A stretch of 64,000 bases of DNA, taken from positions 62,001 to 126,000 of the forward strand of contig NZ_LQPP01000028.1 of NCBI RefSeq assembly GCF_002102345.1, given 5' to 3'. The position numbers and the translations under genes were made by a program. A model generated the notes under the pieces. It worked only from the letters and a program-made list of their open reading frames with translations, made no database searches and was not told the origin of the DNA. Of this stretch, positions 8,076 to 16,902 are shown piece after piece; the stretch's first letter is position 1, and the number at the start of each line of letters is the position of its first letter. Source of the DNA: Mycolicibacterium peregrinum. GTDB taxonomy: Bacteria > Actinomycetota > Actinomycetes > Mycobacteriales > Mycobacteriaceae.

Positions 8076-9428
8076 GTGACACGGCAATTGCATTTCGGCG
8101 GCTTCCAGATCGCCTCGCAGGTCACCCACAGCCATGCGGCTTGGCGTCACCCGGGCAGTGACACCGCGTTCACCACACCCGAGTACTACCACCGCATCGG
8201 GCGCATCCTCGAGCGCGGCAAGTTCGATTTCGTGTTCTTCGCCGATCTGCTTGCCGCCCCGGTGCGCTACGGATCGGACATCACCGAGCCGTTGCGCCGT
8301 GGCACCCAGGCCACCGCGACGCTGGACCCCTCGATCGTGGCGGCCAGCATCGGCGCGGTGACCTCGAAGCTGGGGGTGGCGATCACCAAGTCGGCCACCT
8401 ACTTCCACCCCTACGAACTGGCCCGCATCTTCGCCAGCCTGGACCACCTCACCCGGGGTCGGGTGGCCTGGAACATCGTCACCTCGCTGACCCAGGGTGA
8501 GGCGCAGAATTTCGGACAGGACGACCACCTGGATCACGAGTTCCGCTACGAACGGGCCGAGGAATTCGTCCGCACGGCACTGGAGTTGTGGTCGAGTTGG
8601 GATCCCGACGCACTGGTGCTCGACAAGACCGACGGTGTGTTCGCCGACCCGTCACGGGTCCGCCAGGTCGACCACGACGGCCAGTTCTTCCGCACCCGCG
8701 GGCCACTGAACGTACCGCACTCACCGCAGGGCAGGCCGGTGTTGATCCAGGCGGGCTCTTCGAACACGGGGCGCGACTTCGCCGCCAGGTGGGCCGAGGC
8801 GATCTTCGAGATCGACCCCACACCGGAGGGCCGGCGCGCCTACTACGACGACATCAAGTCCCGTGCAACCAATTTCGGCCGCAACCCAGACGGCGTGCTG
8901 ATCTTCCCCGCATTCATCCCGTTCATCGGCGAGACCGAGTCGATCGCCCGGGAGAAGCAGGCGTTCCACAACGAGTTGGCCGATCCGATCTCGGGTTTGA
9001 TCACCCTGAGCGTGCACACCGACCACGACTTCTCCGGCTACGACCTGGATGCGCCCGTCGAGGACGTGCAGGTGACGGGTACCCAGGGGCTGTTCGACAC
9101 GGCCCGCCGCGTGGCCAACCGCGACAACCTGACCCTGCGCGATATCGGCAAGTGGTACGCCCAGGGTGTGCTGCTCCCCCAGTTTGTCGGCACCGCGACG
9201 CAGGTCGCCGACCAGATCGAAGAGTCGTTCACCGCGGGCGAAGCCGACGGATTCATGGTGTCCGCAGCCCAAACCCCAGGAACCTTCAACGATTTCGTCG
9301 ATTACGTGGTGCCCGAGCTGCAACGGCGCGGACTGTTCCGCACCGAGTACACCGGCGACACGCTGCGCGACCATCTGGGGTTGACGCAGCTGGCAAGCCC
9401 GAACGGCGTCGCGCACGCCGTCGCGTAG
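8076..9428 (+). CDS. LLM-class flavin-dependent monooxygenase (NtaA/SnaA/DszA family)
   Basis: A 450-residue bacterial-luciferase-fold enzyme of the NtaA/DszA branch (long-chain members of about 440-460 aa). Visible family segments: the N-terminal QLHFGGF and a SQVTHSHAAWRHPG stretch, FVFFADLL, and the central GRPVLIQAGSSNTGRDFAARWAEAIF region that binds FMN. The GTG start at 8076 is chosen because an AAAGGA ribosome-binding site (8065-8070) sits five nucleotides upstream; an earlier in-frame start would begin inside the inverted repeat. It needs FMNH2 from a separate reductase, none of which is adjacent. Paired with the DszC/SfnB-like gene it probably takes part in organosulfur or N-acetic acid oxidation. 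Confidence 0.8.
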   Translation: MTRQLHFGGFQIASQVTHSHAAWRHPGSDTAFTTPEYYHRIGRILERGKFDFVFFADLLAAPVRYGSDITEPLRRGTQATATLDPSIVAASIGAVTSKLGVAITKSATYFHPYELARIFASLDHLTRGRVAWNIVTSLTQGEAQNFGQDDHLDHEFRYERAEEFVRTALELWSSWDPDALVLDKTDGVFADPSRVRQVDHDGQFFRTRGPLNVPHSPQGRPVLIQAGSSNTGRDFAARWAEAIFEIDPTPEGRRAYYDDIKSRATNFGRNPDGVLIFPAFIPFIGETESIAREKQAFHNELADPISGLITLSVHTDHDFSGYDLDAPVEDVQVTGTQGLFDTARRVANRDNLTLRDIGKWYAQGVLLPQFVGTATQVADQIEESFTAGEADGFMVSAAQTPGTFNDFVDYVVPELQRRGLFRTEYTGDTLRDHLGLTQLASPNGVAHAVA

Positions 9429-9486
9429 CTTTTTGCGCCGAAGGGCAGGGTTGCCTAGGTCGCGTCGGCAGGTCGTGAAGTAGCGG

Positions 9487-12120
9487 CTAAACCGTCAAGG
9501 CGATGTGGTGCGCGCCCTGGATACTCGCGTAACGCTCCGGGCTGCAGGTGAGCACGATGACCTGCCCGTCTCCGCCGACGGCGTCGAACACCGCACCCAT
9601 CTTGGTCAGCCGGTCCGGATCGGTGAACCCGAGGGCGTCGTCGATGACGACGGGCACGCTGTCCTCCTTGGCCACCATCGCCGCGCCGGCCAGACGCGCG
9701 ACAATGGCCAGCTGCTCCTTGGCGCCGCCCGAGAGCGATTCGTACGGCACCGTGCGCCCGGACAGCGTGCGGGTCCGGATGTTGAGGTCGCTGTCGACGT
9801 CGACCTCGAAATCGTCACCGAAGACGAGGCGGCCCAGCCGCTGCACCTCGAGACGGAACGGATCGGCGTAACGCTGACGGGTGGCATCGCGGTGACGTGC
9901 CATCACCGTCCGCAGCGTCTCGGCCGCCCGGGCCCGACGGTGCACGCGGAGGTACTCGGCGTGGGCGTGCTCGCGTTCGGTCTCGGCAGCATCGAGATGC
10001 CCCTTGCGCCCCTGGGTGCCGTAAACCTTGAGTTGCGCAGCCAACTCCCGCAGCGCATCGACCGCCGCCCCGTGTCGAGCATCCAGCGCCTCCGCGCGGC
10101 GGACCGACTCATCGAGTGCGGACTTCACCGAATCCGGTGCGGTGGCGGATAGTTCGGTACGCAAGGCGGTCACGTGGCCTGCTGTGGCGGTGGCTTCCTC
10201 CTCGGTGGTCTGAGCCTTGACCGCCAACTCATCGTCGCCGGCCTGCGCACGCTGGACCTCCAACCGGCCACCGGCCACGGTCAGCTCGGCCTGCGCCGTG
10301 GTGAGCTTCTCGCGCAGCACGCTGCAGCGGGTCGACTTCTCCGTGAGCTTCTGGGCGGCCGCGGCGATCACCTTGCGGCTGGTCTCACTGTCGGCCACGG
10401 CCTGGCGGTGTGCCTTCACCGCGGCATCCAGTTCACTCCGGGCGGTGGCGATATCGGTGGGCCCGGCCAGCTCGAACAACCCGGCCTCATCGGGCTGTCC
10501 GGCACGCAGGTGCGACAGCCGGGCCCGCAGATCCGCCAACTGGTCATCGCCTGTCAGCGCTTCGACGGTGGCGCGCAACCGATCCCGGCTGCCGATCAGT
10601 TCCCGGCGCCGGGTGTCGAGGGCCCGTCCGGCTTCCACGCTCTCGACTCCGGCCGCGGCGAGCGCAGCCGTCAACACATTCTGCGCCTCGTCGAGACGGG
10701 CCTGTGTCTGCGCGGCCGGCGTGCCCGGCACCACACGGACGGTGAGCACTCCGGGCACGGCGATCTCGGTCTCGGCGGTGGTGTTGACTGACCATGGGCT
10801 ACCGGCCTCCAGAGCGACCCCGGCCGTGTCCACGCGGACATCGAGGTTCTCGACGGCGACGAGTTCGATTCGCGCCGAAGCTAGTTCGGCCTGCCCCGCA
10901 GCACGTTCCACCGCAACCGCGGCGGATTCGATGGCCCGCATCCCCGCGTCGTCGAGCGTGATCCCGGTCAGGTCGCGGTTGATCCGGTCGAGTTCACGCA
11001 CGCCGGCGTCGATCCGGCTCAGCCTGGCGGCCAACCGGTCGGTCTCGTCGCGGTCGGTCATCTGCGTGAGGGTGGCCCGGGCGGACTCAACCCTGGTTTC
11101 GCACTCCTGGGCTGCCAGCCGAGCCTGTTCGGCCACGGCCTCGGCGGCCTCGTGAACCTCACGGGCGGTGGCGGACTCACCGTCGGCCACACCGAGCGCG
11201 GCCTGCAGTTCGGTGATCGTGCTGGCTCGCTCGTCGAGGTCGGCGCGAAGCCGTCGGCGTTCGGTGAGGGCAGCGGCCGCGGCGGCCTGCGCCACCCGGG
11301 CGGCCTCGGCCACGACCTCGGCCTCTTTGAGCCGTTGCACCAGTGCGGCGACCGCCTCGGCGTCCTTGCGCGCCGCGACCAGGGCGGCGTGGGCGACTTC
11401 TCGCTCAGCGGCCAGTCCGGTGACCTCGGCGCTGAGCTCGGCATGCCGGCGCACCGCGTCGTCGACCTCGGCCACCGCCGCGGCACATTGCGCCATCTCG
11501 CCTTCGGCGGCGGCCAGCCGCTTGGTCACCGCCGCCCACTCGCCGGTGGGCCGGCCGGTGGCGGTGAAGTAGCGCAGATACTCCGCGTCGATGCGTTCGA
11601 CCAGCAGCGGCTCGTCCCCGGAGAGCGCGACCGCCTCACCGGCGGCCACGTCCAGGGCCCGGGCCAGCGCGTCCGAGCCCGAGAGGTCGACCGGTGCGGT
11701 TGAACTGGATTGCAGGACCCGCTGGGCCTGCCACAGGCTGGTATCCACCGTCTCGCCGAGCATGGTCAGCACCCGCTCGTGTGCCTCGTCCCCGCTGAGC
11801 TGCTCGCGTACCGGCGCCAGCACTGTCAGCTGGGTCTCGGCACGCTTGTGAAAGCGCTTGCGATACATGAAACGGTAAGGGCCGGTAGATATTTCGGCCA
11901 TCACCTCGGCGCCGACGTCGGCATGCGTCGGCTTGACCTGCTTCACTTCCTTCTTGCCCGAGCGGTCTTTGGCCTCGAGCAGCAGATCCAGTGCCTCGAT
12001 CATCGAGGACTTGCCGATCTCGTTGGCGCCGCTGACGACCACCACACCGTGATCGGGGAATTCGATCTCGCGGTGGGTGACGCCGCGGTAGTTGGTCAGG
12101 ACCAGGCGGTGCAGTTTCAT
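9487..12120 (-). CDS. SbcC/Rad50-like AAA ATPase (Rv1278-type)
   Basis: An 877-residue SMC/Rad50-type protein. Walker A is GANEIGKSS at about 31-39, a Q-loop-like region follows, then a long Ala/Glu-rich central part of coiled-coil type. Near the C-terminus are the signature YESLSGGAKEQLAIVARL and Walker B VPVVIDDALGF. I find no CxxC zinc-hook motif in the central part, and the protein is shorter than E. coli SbcC (1048 aa). Its ATG overlaps the stop of the metallophosphoesterase gene (ATGA), so the pair forms a nuclease complex by analogy to SbcCD/Mre11-Rad50. Best match by memory is M. tuberculosis Rv1278 (about 875 aa). Confidence 0.85.
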   Translation of the reverse strand: MKLHRLVLTNYRGVTHREIEFPDHGVVVVSGANEIGKSSMIEALDLLLEAKDRSGKKEVKQVKPTHADVGAEVMAEISTGPYRFMYRKRFHKRAETQLTVLAPVREQLSGDEAHERVLTMLGETVDTSLWQAQRVLQSSSTAPVDLSGSDALARALDVAAGEAVALSGDEPLLVERIDAEYLRYFTATGRPTGEWAAVTKRLAAAEGEMAQCAAAVAEVDDAVRRHAELSAEVTGLAAEREVAHAALVAARKDAEAVAALVQRLKEAEVVAEAARVAQAAAAAALTERRRLRADLDERASTITELQAALGVADGESATAREVHEAAEAVAEQARLAAQECETRVESARATLTQMTDRDETDRLAARLSRIDAGVRELDRINRDLTGITLDDAGMRAIESAAVAVERAAGQAELASARIELVAVENLDVRVDTAGVALEAGSPWSVNTTAETEIAVPGVLTVRVVPGTPAAQTQARLDEAQNVLTAALAAAGVESVEAGRALDTRRRELIGSRDRLRATVEALTGDDQLADLRARLSHLRAGQPDEAGLFELAGPTDIATARSELDAAVKAHRQAVADSETSRKVIAAAAQKLTEKSTRCSVLREKLTTAQAELTVAGGRLEVQRAQAGDDELAVKAQTTEEEATATAGHVTALRTELSATAPDSVKSALDESVRRAEALDARHGAAVDALRELAAQLKVYGTQGRKGHLDAAETEREHAHAEYLRVHRRARAAETLRTVMARHRDATRQRYADPFRLEVQRLGRLVFGDDFEVDVDSDLNIRTRTLSGRTVPYESLSGGAKEQLAIVARLAGAAMVAKEDSVPVVIDDALGFTDPDRLTKMGAVFDAVGGDGQVIVLTCSPERYASIQGAHHIALTV

Positions 12121-13268
12121 GCCGCACTCCCCCGGTCGACCAGGCGCAGCAGGAGCCCGAGCGCCGCCCTGGCGTCGTCGGCCCCGGCTCCTTCGGTACG
12201 GGCGGTGGCCACCAACTCGTCCACGGCGGCCGCCGCAAAACCACCGATACCCAGGTCGTCGAATTCGCCGTCGGCAGGCAATACTGCGATCTCGGTGTGC
12301 CGCTCCCACTCGGTGAGCGCGGCGAACAACCGGGCGTACTTGTCGAGACAGGCGTCGAGTGCCGCCTTGTCGGTCACGGTCAGTGAGCCCGTCAACGCCA
12401 GACGCACCACGGTGCGTTCCTTGTCCGCCAACAGATCCAGGTTCAGATCCAGGTCGGCCACGTCGCGGTCGGTGTCCACCTCACGGCGCAGGGTGACGAA
12501 GCGCCACCGGCCCACCCGTTCGGACTCCACCCGCACCGGACGGTGCGGGGCGGCCTCGTCGATGTCGACCACCAGCACATGCCCCGGATCCGATTCGATG
12601 TCGTCGTAGTTGGTCACTTCGGGTGAACCCGAGTACCAGACCCGGCCCGTCGAACCGACCTCGGTGCGGGAGTGCTTGTCCCCCAACGCCACATAGTGCA
12701 CGGCACCTCGCGCCAACGCAGACTCGACGGCGGCGAGCCGGATCAGCGACGGCTTGTCCTTGTCCGGATCCAGGATGTCGACGCCGCCGTGGCCCACCAC
12801 GACCCGGGTGGTCCCGTCGGCCGGCAGATCCGCCAGGACGTCGCCGACCAGATCCGAAGTCGGCGCCTTGGACCGCCACGGAGCGGCCACGATCTGCAGA
12901 CCGGGCCGCACCTCGTGCACACCCGCACGGTCGAGGACCACGACATTGTCCGGGCATTCCGCGGTGAACAGCGCACTGGTGTAGACCGAGGCGGCATCGA
13001 GCGGATCATGGTTGCCCGGCAGCAGATAGACCGGCACCCCGATGCCACGCATGGCCTCCAGCGACAGGCTGACCTCGCGCGGGGCCAACTGGTTGTGCTC
13101 GAAGACGTCACCGGACACCACGACGAACTCCGCACCCGAGGCCGCGGCCACCGGGCCGAGGGCCGCGACGGCCTCCCGGCGCGACGCCGAGTAACGGGGC
13201 TGGGCCTCACCGTTGAGGAAATGACGGGTCATGCCGAGCTGCCAGTCGGCGGTATGCAGAAAACGCAT
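12117..13268 (-). CDS. SbcD/Mre11-like metallophosphoesterase (Rv1277-type)
   Basis: A 383-residue DNA-repair nuclease candidate. The phosphoesterase motifs appear in order: HTADWQLG (metal ligands Asp and His) at the N-terminus, GDVFEHN, GNHD, then VVGHGGVD and a later GDKHS. A C-terminal accessory region follows. The ATG at 13268 is preceded by AGGAAGGA about 9 nt upstream, and longer in-frame extensions run into the divergent SixA gene's promoter. It is translationally coupled to the SbcC-like gene. Expected role: processing of double-strand break ends or hairpins with its ATPase partner. Confidence 0.85.
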   Translation of the reverse strand: MRFLHTADWQLGMTRHFLNGEAQPRYSASRREAVAALGPVAAASGAEFVVVSGDVFEHNQLAPREVSLSLEAMRGIGVPVYLLPGNHDPLDAASVYTSALFTAECPDNVVVLDRAGVHEVRPGLQIVAAPWRSKAPTSDLVGDVLADLPADGTTRVVVGHGGVDILDPDKDKPSLIRLAAVESALARGAVHYVALGDKHSRTEVGSTGRVWYSGSPEVTNYDDIESDPGHVLVVDIDEAAPHRPVRVESERVGRWRFVTLRREVDTDRDVADLDLNLDLLADKERTVVRLALTGSLTVTDKAALDACLDKYARLFAALTEWERHTEIAVLPADGEFDDLGIGGFAAAAVDELVATARTEGAGADDARAALGLLLRLVDRGSAA

Positions 13269-13383
13269 CGGCCCCGTCCTTCCTGTGTTGATCCCCGTGG
13301 GTTCATCTTCCGAGCAAGGCGAGTGTAGGACTGGCAGCCGACAAGTCCGGGGACCTGCGACGGCATGGCCTAACGTGGTTGGA

Positions 13384-13905
13384 ATGGCCGACCCGATCAG
13401 TCCGATCAGAACCCTGCTGCTGATGCGCCACGCCAAGTCGGACTATCCCGACGGGGTCGCCGACCACGATCGCCCGCTGGCGGCGCGCGGGATCAGGGAG
13501 GCCGGTCTGGCCGGGGACTGGATCCGGGCCAACTTCGACGGGGTGGACGCAGTGCTGTGTTCGACGGCCACCCGGACCCGTCAAACCTTGGAACGCACCG
13601 GCATCGAGGCGCCCGTGCAATACGCCGAACGCATCTACGACGCCAGGCCGGGCACCGTCATCGACGAGATCAACGGTGTTGCGTCACGTTTCGGCACCGA
13701 GCCCTCGACGGTTCTGGTGATCGGGCACGAGCCGGCCGTGTCCGCCGTTGCGCTGGCCCTGGCAGATGGCTCCAACCGCACTGCGGCGGAGAGCATTTCG
13801 CTGAAGTTCCCGACATCGGCCATCGCGGTGCTGCGAACCAGCGGCCCCTGGGACCAGCTCGCGCTCGGTGGAGCGACACTGGTGCGCTTCCACGTACCCC
13901 GCTAG
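13384..13905 (+). CDS. SixA-type histidine phosphatase (Rv1276c-type)
   Basis: A 173-residue member of the histidine phosphatase superfamily. The catalytic phospho-acceptor motif is LLLMRHAKSD near residues 10-19, followed by the SixA-typical DHDRPLAARG and a second catalytic His in VIGHEPA. SixA proteins remove phosphate from phosphohistidine in phosphotransfer proteins; the substrate here is unknown. A TAACGT box (13371-13376) lies 7 nt before the ATG, so the transcript may be leaderless. The stop codon shares the palindromic CTAG with the stop of the convergent lprC gene. Confidence 0.85.
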   Translation: MADPISPIRTLLLMRHAKSDYPDGVADHDRPLAARGIREAGLAGDWIRANFDGVDAVLCSTATRTRQTLERTGIEAPVQYAERIYDARPGTVIDEINGVASRFGTEPSTVLVIGHEPAVSAVALALADGSNRTAAESISLKFPTSAIAVLRTSGPWDQLALGGATLVRFHVPR

Positions 13906-14450
13906 GAGTTGGTGGCCAGCGTCAGTTCCATCAGCTTGATGGCCATCGGGCAGGCATCGATCCCGGGCGCTTGCGGATTGACCCACCAGCCGACCACGCC
14001 GGCCGCGTCACTGGCGACACCGCACGCCCCGTTGAGCCCGTTGGGCTTCATGACGATCGAATCGACACCGGCGATCCGACGCTGCTCGATCGCGTACTGC
14101 AGCTTCTCGGCGGTCTGACGCTCGTTGTCCAGGCTGCCCTGCTCGTACCAGAACCGGGTGATGTCGACCAGGCCGGCCGGGTTGGCAGCCTGCCAGCGAC
14201 ACACCGCGCCGACGAAGGTGCTCTGGATGTCGAGCGGGTCGGCACCCACCGTCTTGGCCAGGATGTCCGTGGTCAGGACGTCGCATTCCTTGAGCAGGTT
14301 CGGATACGTCTTCTCGGACTTGTTGTTACTGGGGCCGCCACTGGACCCTTCCTTGGCCGCGGCGCCGTCCACGGTGCGCGTGCACCCGGTCAGCCCGGCG
14401 ACCACGGCCAGCACAGCGAGCGCTCCGGCAACCCCACGTCGCGTCATCAT
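13902..14450 (-). CDS. lprC: Lipoprotein LprC-like
   Basis: A 182-residue secreted lipoprotein: tandem Met start, Arg pair, hydrophobic segment and lipobox LTGC with Cys at residue 23, then a Gly/Ser-rich linker and a globular domain with four further cysteines. The domain resembles mycobacterial DUF3558-type lipoproteins, as does its neighbour. ATG at 14450 overlaps the LprB stop (ATGA). Same order and orientation relative to the SixA-like gene as Rv1275/Rv1274. Function unknown; presumably attached to the outer leaflet of the cytoplasmic membrane. Confidence 0.8.
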   Translation of the reverse strand: MMTRRGVAGALAVLAVVAGLTGCTRTVDGAAAKEGSSGGPSNNKSEKTYPNLLKECDVLTTDILAKTVGADPLDIQSTFVGAVCRWQAANPAGLVDITRFWYEQGSLDNERQTAEKLQYAIEQRRIAGVDSIVMKPNGLNGACGVASDAAGVVGWWVNPQAPGIDACPMAIKLMELTLATNS

Positions 14451-15031
14451 TTGGAATTCACAATCGACTGGCGGGTCAGCTCCTTGGCGACCTCGCACGG
14501 ATCGGGATAGGGCTTCTGGTCGAAGCTCACGGACCACTCGATGAAATCGTCGTCGAACTGGATGCCGATCTCACAGAGGTTGACGTCGCCGGCCTTGAGC
14601 GGGTTCTCCCCGACGGCGATGAAGCCGCCGTGGCCCTCGATGTTGATGTCCTCCACGCTGGTCCGTGACAGCTCCTCGGTCTTGCGTTCCCGGCCGATCG
14701 GGCTGCCCCGGAACCAGGTGAAGGAGAAGTGGGGCCCCAGGATGCTGCCGCCCTGCAACCACTGGCAGCCCGAGGAATTGGTCGCGGTGTTGACCAGCCC
14801 CTGGACCTGCGTCAACTCCGTCACCGTCTGATCGGTCACGCCGCCGCAGTGCGGAAAGTGCGGGCCGTGCTGACCCGTGCCACCGGCACTCGGCGACTCG
14901 CTCTGGGGAACCTGGGGGGATGCGGGCTCGTCAGTCGAGCACCCGGCGAACACCGGGACCATTGCCGCAGCCAATACCGCCAAGGCTCTGGCATTGCGGA
15001 GTAGTGGCTTGGTGGCCGTACGGACCGTCAC
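14447..15031 (-). CDS. lprB: Lipoprotein LprB-like
   Basis: A 194-residue lipoprotein with an Arg-rich N-terminus, hydrophobic core and lipobox VFAGC (Cys at residue 31 from the GTG at 15031). The mature part contains cysteine pairs and a DUF3558-like arrangement similar to LprC, so the two are probably an old duplication. The start is uncertain: GTG codons at 15031 and 15040 are both possible and neither has a clear ribosome-binding site; the ATG at 15073 would lengthen the signal peptide unusually. Divergent from the ABC exporter genes. Confidence 0.75.
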   Translation of the reverse strand: MTVRTATKPLLRNARALAVLAAAMVPVFAGCSTDEPASPQVPQSESPSAGGTGQHGPHFPHCGGVTDQTVTELTQVQGLVNTATNSSGCQWLQGGSILGPHFSFTWFRGSPIGRERKTEELSRTSVEDINIEGHGGFIAVGENPLKAGDVNLCEIGIQFDDDFIEWSVSFDQKPYPDPCEVAKELTRQSIVNSK

Positions 15032-15156
15032 GCCATGCACTGTAGCTGGAACACCTATGCCCCATACCGGCATACCGACTGACCTGGACTTTCACCGACC
15101 CGGACACGGCGGCGGCTGGACACGACCCACAACCGCCGGTGTGCAAGAGTAGCCAG

Positions 15157-16902
15157 ATGCTCTGGGCGCTGCTGCGACAGTATGTGCGGCCGTACCGGCG
15201 GCTGCTCGCCATCGTCGCGGCGCTTCAGGTGATCAGCACCCTGGCGTCGCTCTATCTGCCGACGGTCAACGCCGCGATCATCGACGACGGAGTGGCCAAG
15301 GGCGACACCGGGCGCATCGTCGAACTCGGCGGGGTGATGCTCGCTGTCACCGGTCTGCAGGTGGCATGCGCGATCGGCGCGGTGTTCTTCGGGTCGCGCG
15401 CGGCCATGAGTTTCGGCCGCGACCTGCGTTCGGCGATCTTTCACCACGTCACCACGTTCTCGGCCGAGGAGACCGCCCGCTTCGGCGCCCCGTCGCTGCT
15501 GACCCGCACCACCAACGACGTCGGCCAGATCCAGCAGCTGCTGCAGATGACCGCCACCATCCTGATCACCGCCCCGATCATGTCGATCGGCGGAATCCTG
15601 ATGGCGCTGCACCAGGACGCCGGACTGTCGTGGCTGCTCCTGGTCAGTGTTCCGGTACTGGCCCTGGCGAATTTCTGGATCATCACCCACCTGATGCCGA
15701 TCTTCCGTCGCATGCAGCGGCTGATCGACGGCATCAATCGGGTGATGCGCGACCAGCTGTCCGGCATCCGGGTGATCCGCGCGTTTGCGCGCGAACCCTT
15801 CGAGCAGAACCGCTTCGCCGATGCCAACGAATCCCTGTCGGCCACCGCGCTGGAGGCCGGTCGGTGGCAGGCGCTGATGCTGCCTGCCACCACCCTGGTG
15901 ATCAACATCTCCAGCGTCGCGCTGATCTGGTTCGGCGGCCTGCGGATCGACTCCGGCCACATGCAGGTGGGCTCGCTGATCGCCTTCCTGGCCTACTTCA
16001 TGCAGATCCTGATGGCCGTGTTGATGGCGACGGTCCTGGCAGTGATGCTGCCGCGCGCGTCGGTCTGCGCCGAGCGGGTCAGCGGTGTGCTGGGCACCCG
16101 GCCTCAGATCACCAACCCACCACACCCGGTCCGACCGGTGTCCATGGCCGGCGAGATCGAGTTCCGCGACGCGTCATTCAGCTATCCCGGCGCCGATCGC
16201 CCGGTGCTACAGCAGGTCTCGATGCGCGTCGAGCGCGGGACCACCACCGCTGTCGTCGGCTCCACCGGATCCGGCAAATCCACCCTGCTGGCCATGATCT
16301 GCCGGTTCTACGACGTCACCTCGGGCGCGGTACTCGTCGACGGCGTCGACGTGCGTGAACTGGACCTCGAACAGCTGTGGTCGTCGATCGGCCTGGTCCC
16401 CCAACGCGGCTATCTGTTCTCCGGAACCATCGCCGAGAATCTGCGCTACGGAGCTGCGCCGGGACAGGAACTCACCGACGAACAGATGTGGGAGGCGCTG
16501 CGGATCGCGGCGGCCGACGACTTCGTGGCGGCCCACCCCGAAGGGCTGGACCGTTTGGTGGCCCAGGGCGGCATCAATTTCTCGGGCGGGCAGCGCCAAC
16601 GGCTGGCAATCGCACGTGCGGTGATCCGCAGGCCCGCGATCTACCTGTTCGACGATGCGCTCTCAGCTCTCGATGTGCACACCGATGCCCGGGTGCGCAC
16701 CGCGCTGCGTGAGGTGTCGGCCGACGCCACCGTGGTCATCGTGTCGCAACGGATCTCGACGGTGATCGAGGCCGACCAGGTTGTCGTGATCGAGGACGGC
16801 CGCATCGTCGGCATCGGCACGCACGAGTCGTTGCTCGCCGACTGTCCCACCTACGCCGAGTTCGCGGCGTCACAGGCCATCACTGCCGGAGACCCACGAT
16901 GA
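15157..16902 (+). CDS. ABC exporter half-transporter, degenerate-site subunit (Rv1273c-type)
   Basis: A 581-residue type IV ABC half-transporter: six-helix membrane domain (about 1-300) and nucleotide-binding domain with Walker A GSTGSGKS and signature [14 protein letters not shown]. Walker B reads YLFDDALS, so Asp500 occupies the place of the catalytic Glu. That is typical of the weak-ATPase subunit of heterodimeric exporters. The ATG at 15157 matches the family N-terminus ([15 protein letters not shown]). It overlaps the next gene by four nucleotides. In M. tuberculosis the paired Rv1272c has been linked to long-chain fatty-acid transport. Confidence 0.85.
   Translation: MLWALLRQYVRPYRRLLAIVAALQVISTLASLYLPTVNAAIIDDGVAKGDTGRIVELGGVMLAVTGLQVACAIGAVFFGSRAAMSFGRDLRSAIFHHVTTFSAEETARFGAPSLLTRTTNDVGQIQQLLQMTATILITAPIMSIGGILMALHQDAGLSWLLLVSVPVLALANFWIITHLMPIFRRMQRLIDGINRVMRDQLSGIRVIRAFAREPFEQNRFADANESLSATALEAGRWQALMLPATTLVINISSVALIWFGGLRIDSGHMQVGSLIAFLAYFMQILMAVLMATVLAVMLPRASVCAERVSGVLGTRPQITNPPHPVRPVSMAGEIEFRDASFSYPGADRPVLQQVSMRVERGTTTAVVGSTGSGKSTLLAMICRFYDVTSGAVLVDGVDVRELDLEQLWSSIGLVPQRGYLFSGTIAENLRYGAAPGQELTDEQMWEALRIAAADDFVAAHPEGLDRLVAQGGINFSGGQRQRLAIARAVIRRPAIYLFDDALSALDVHTDARVRTALREVSADATVVIVSQRISTVIEADQVVVIEDGRIVGIGTHESLLADCPTYAEFAASQAITAGDPR

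Noticed and set aside
15055..16125. Minus-strand open frame over the first ABC exporter gene
   Set aside because: Antisense shadow rich in Arg, Gly, His and Gln; the ABC gene is unambiguous.
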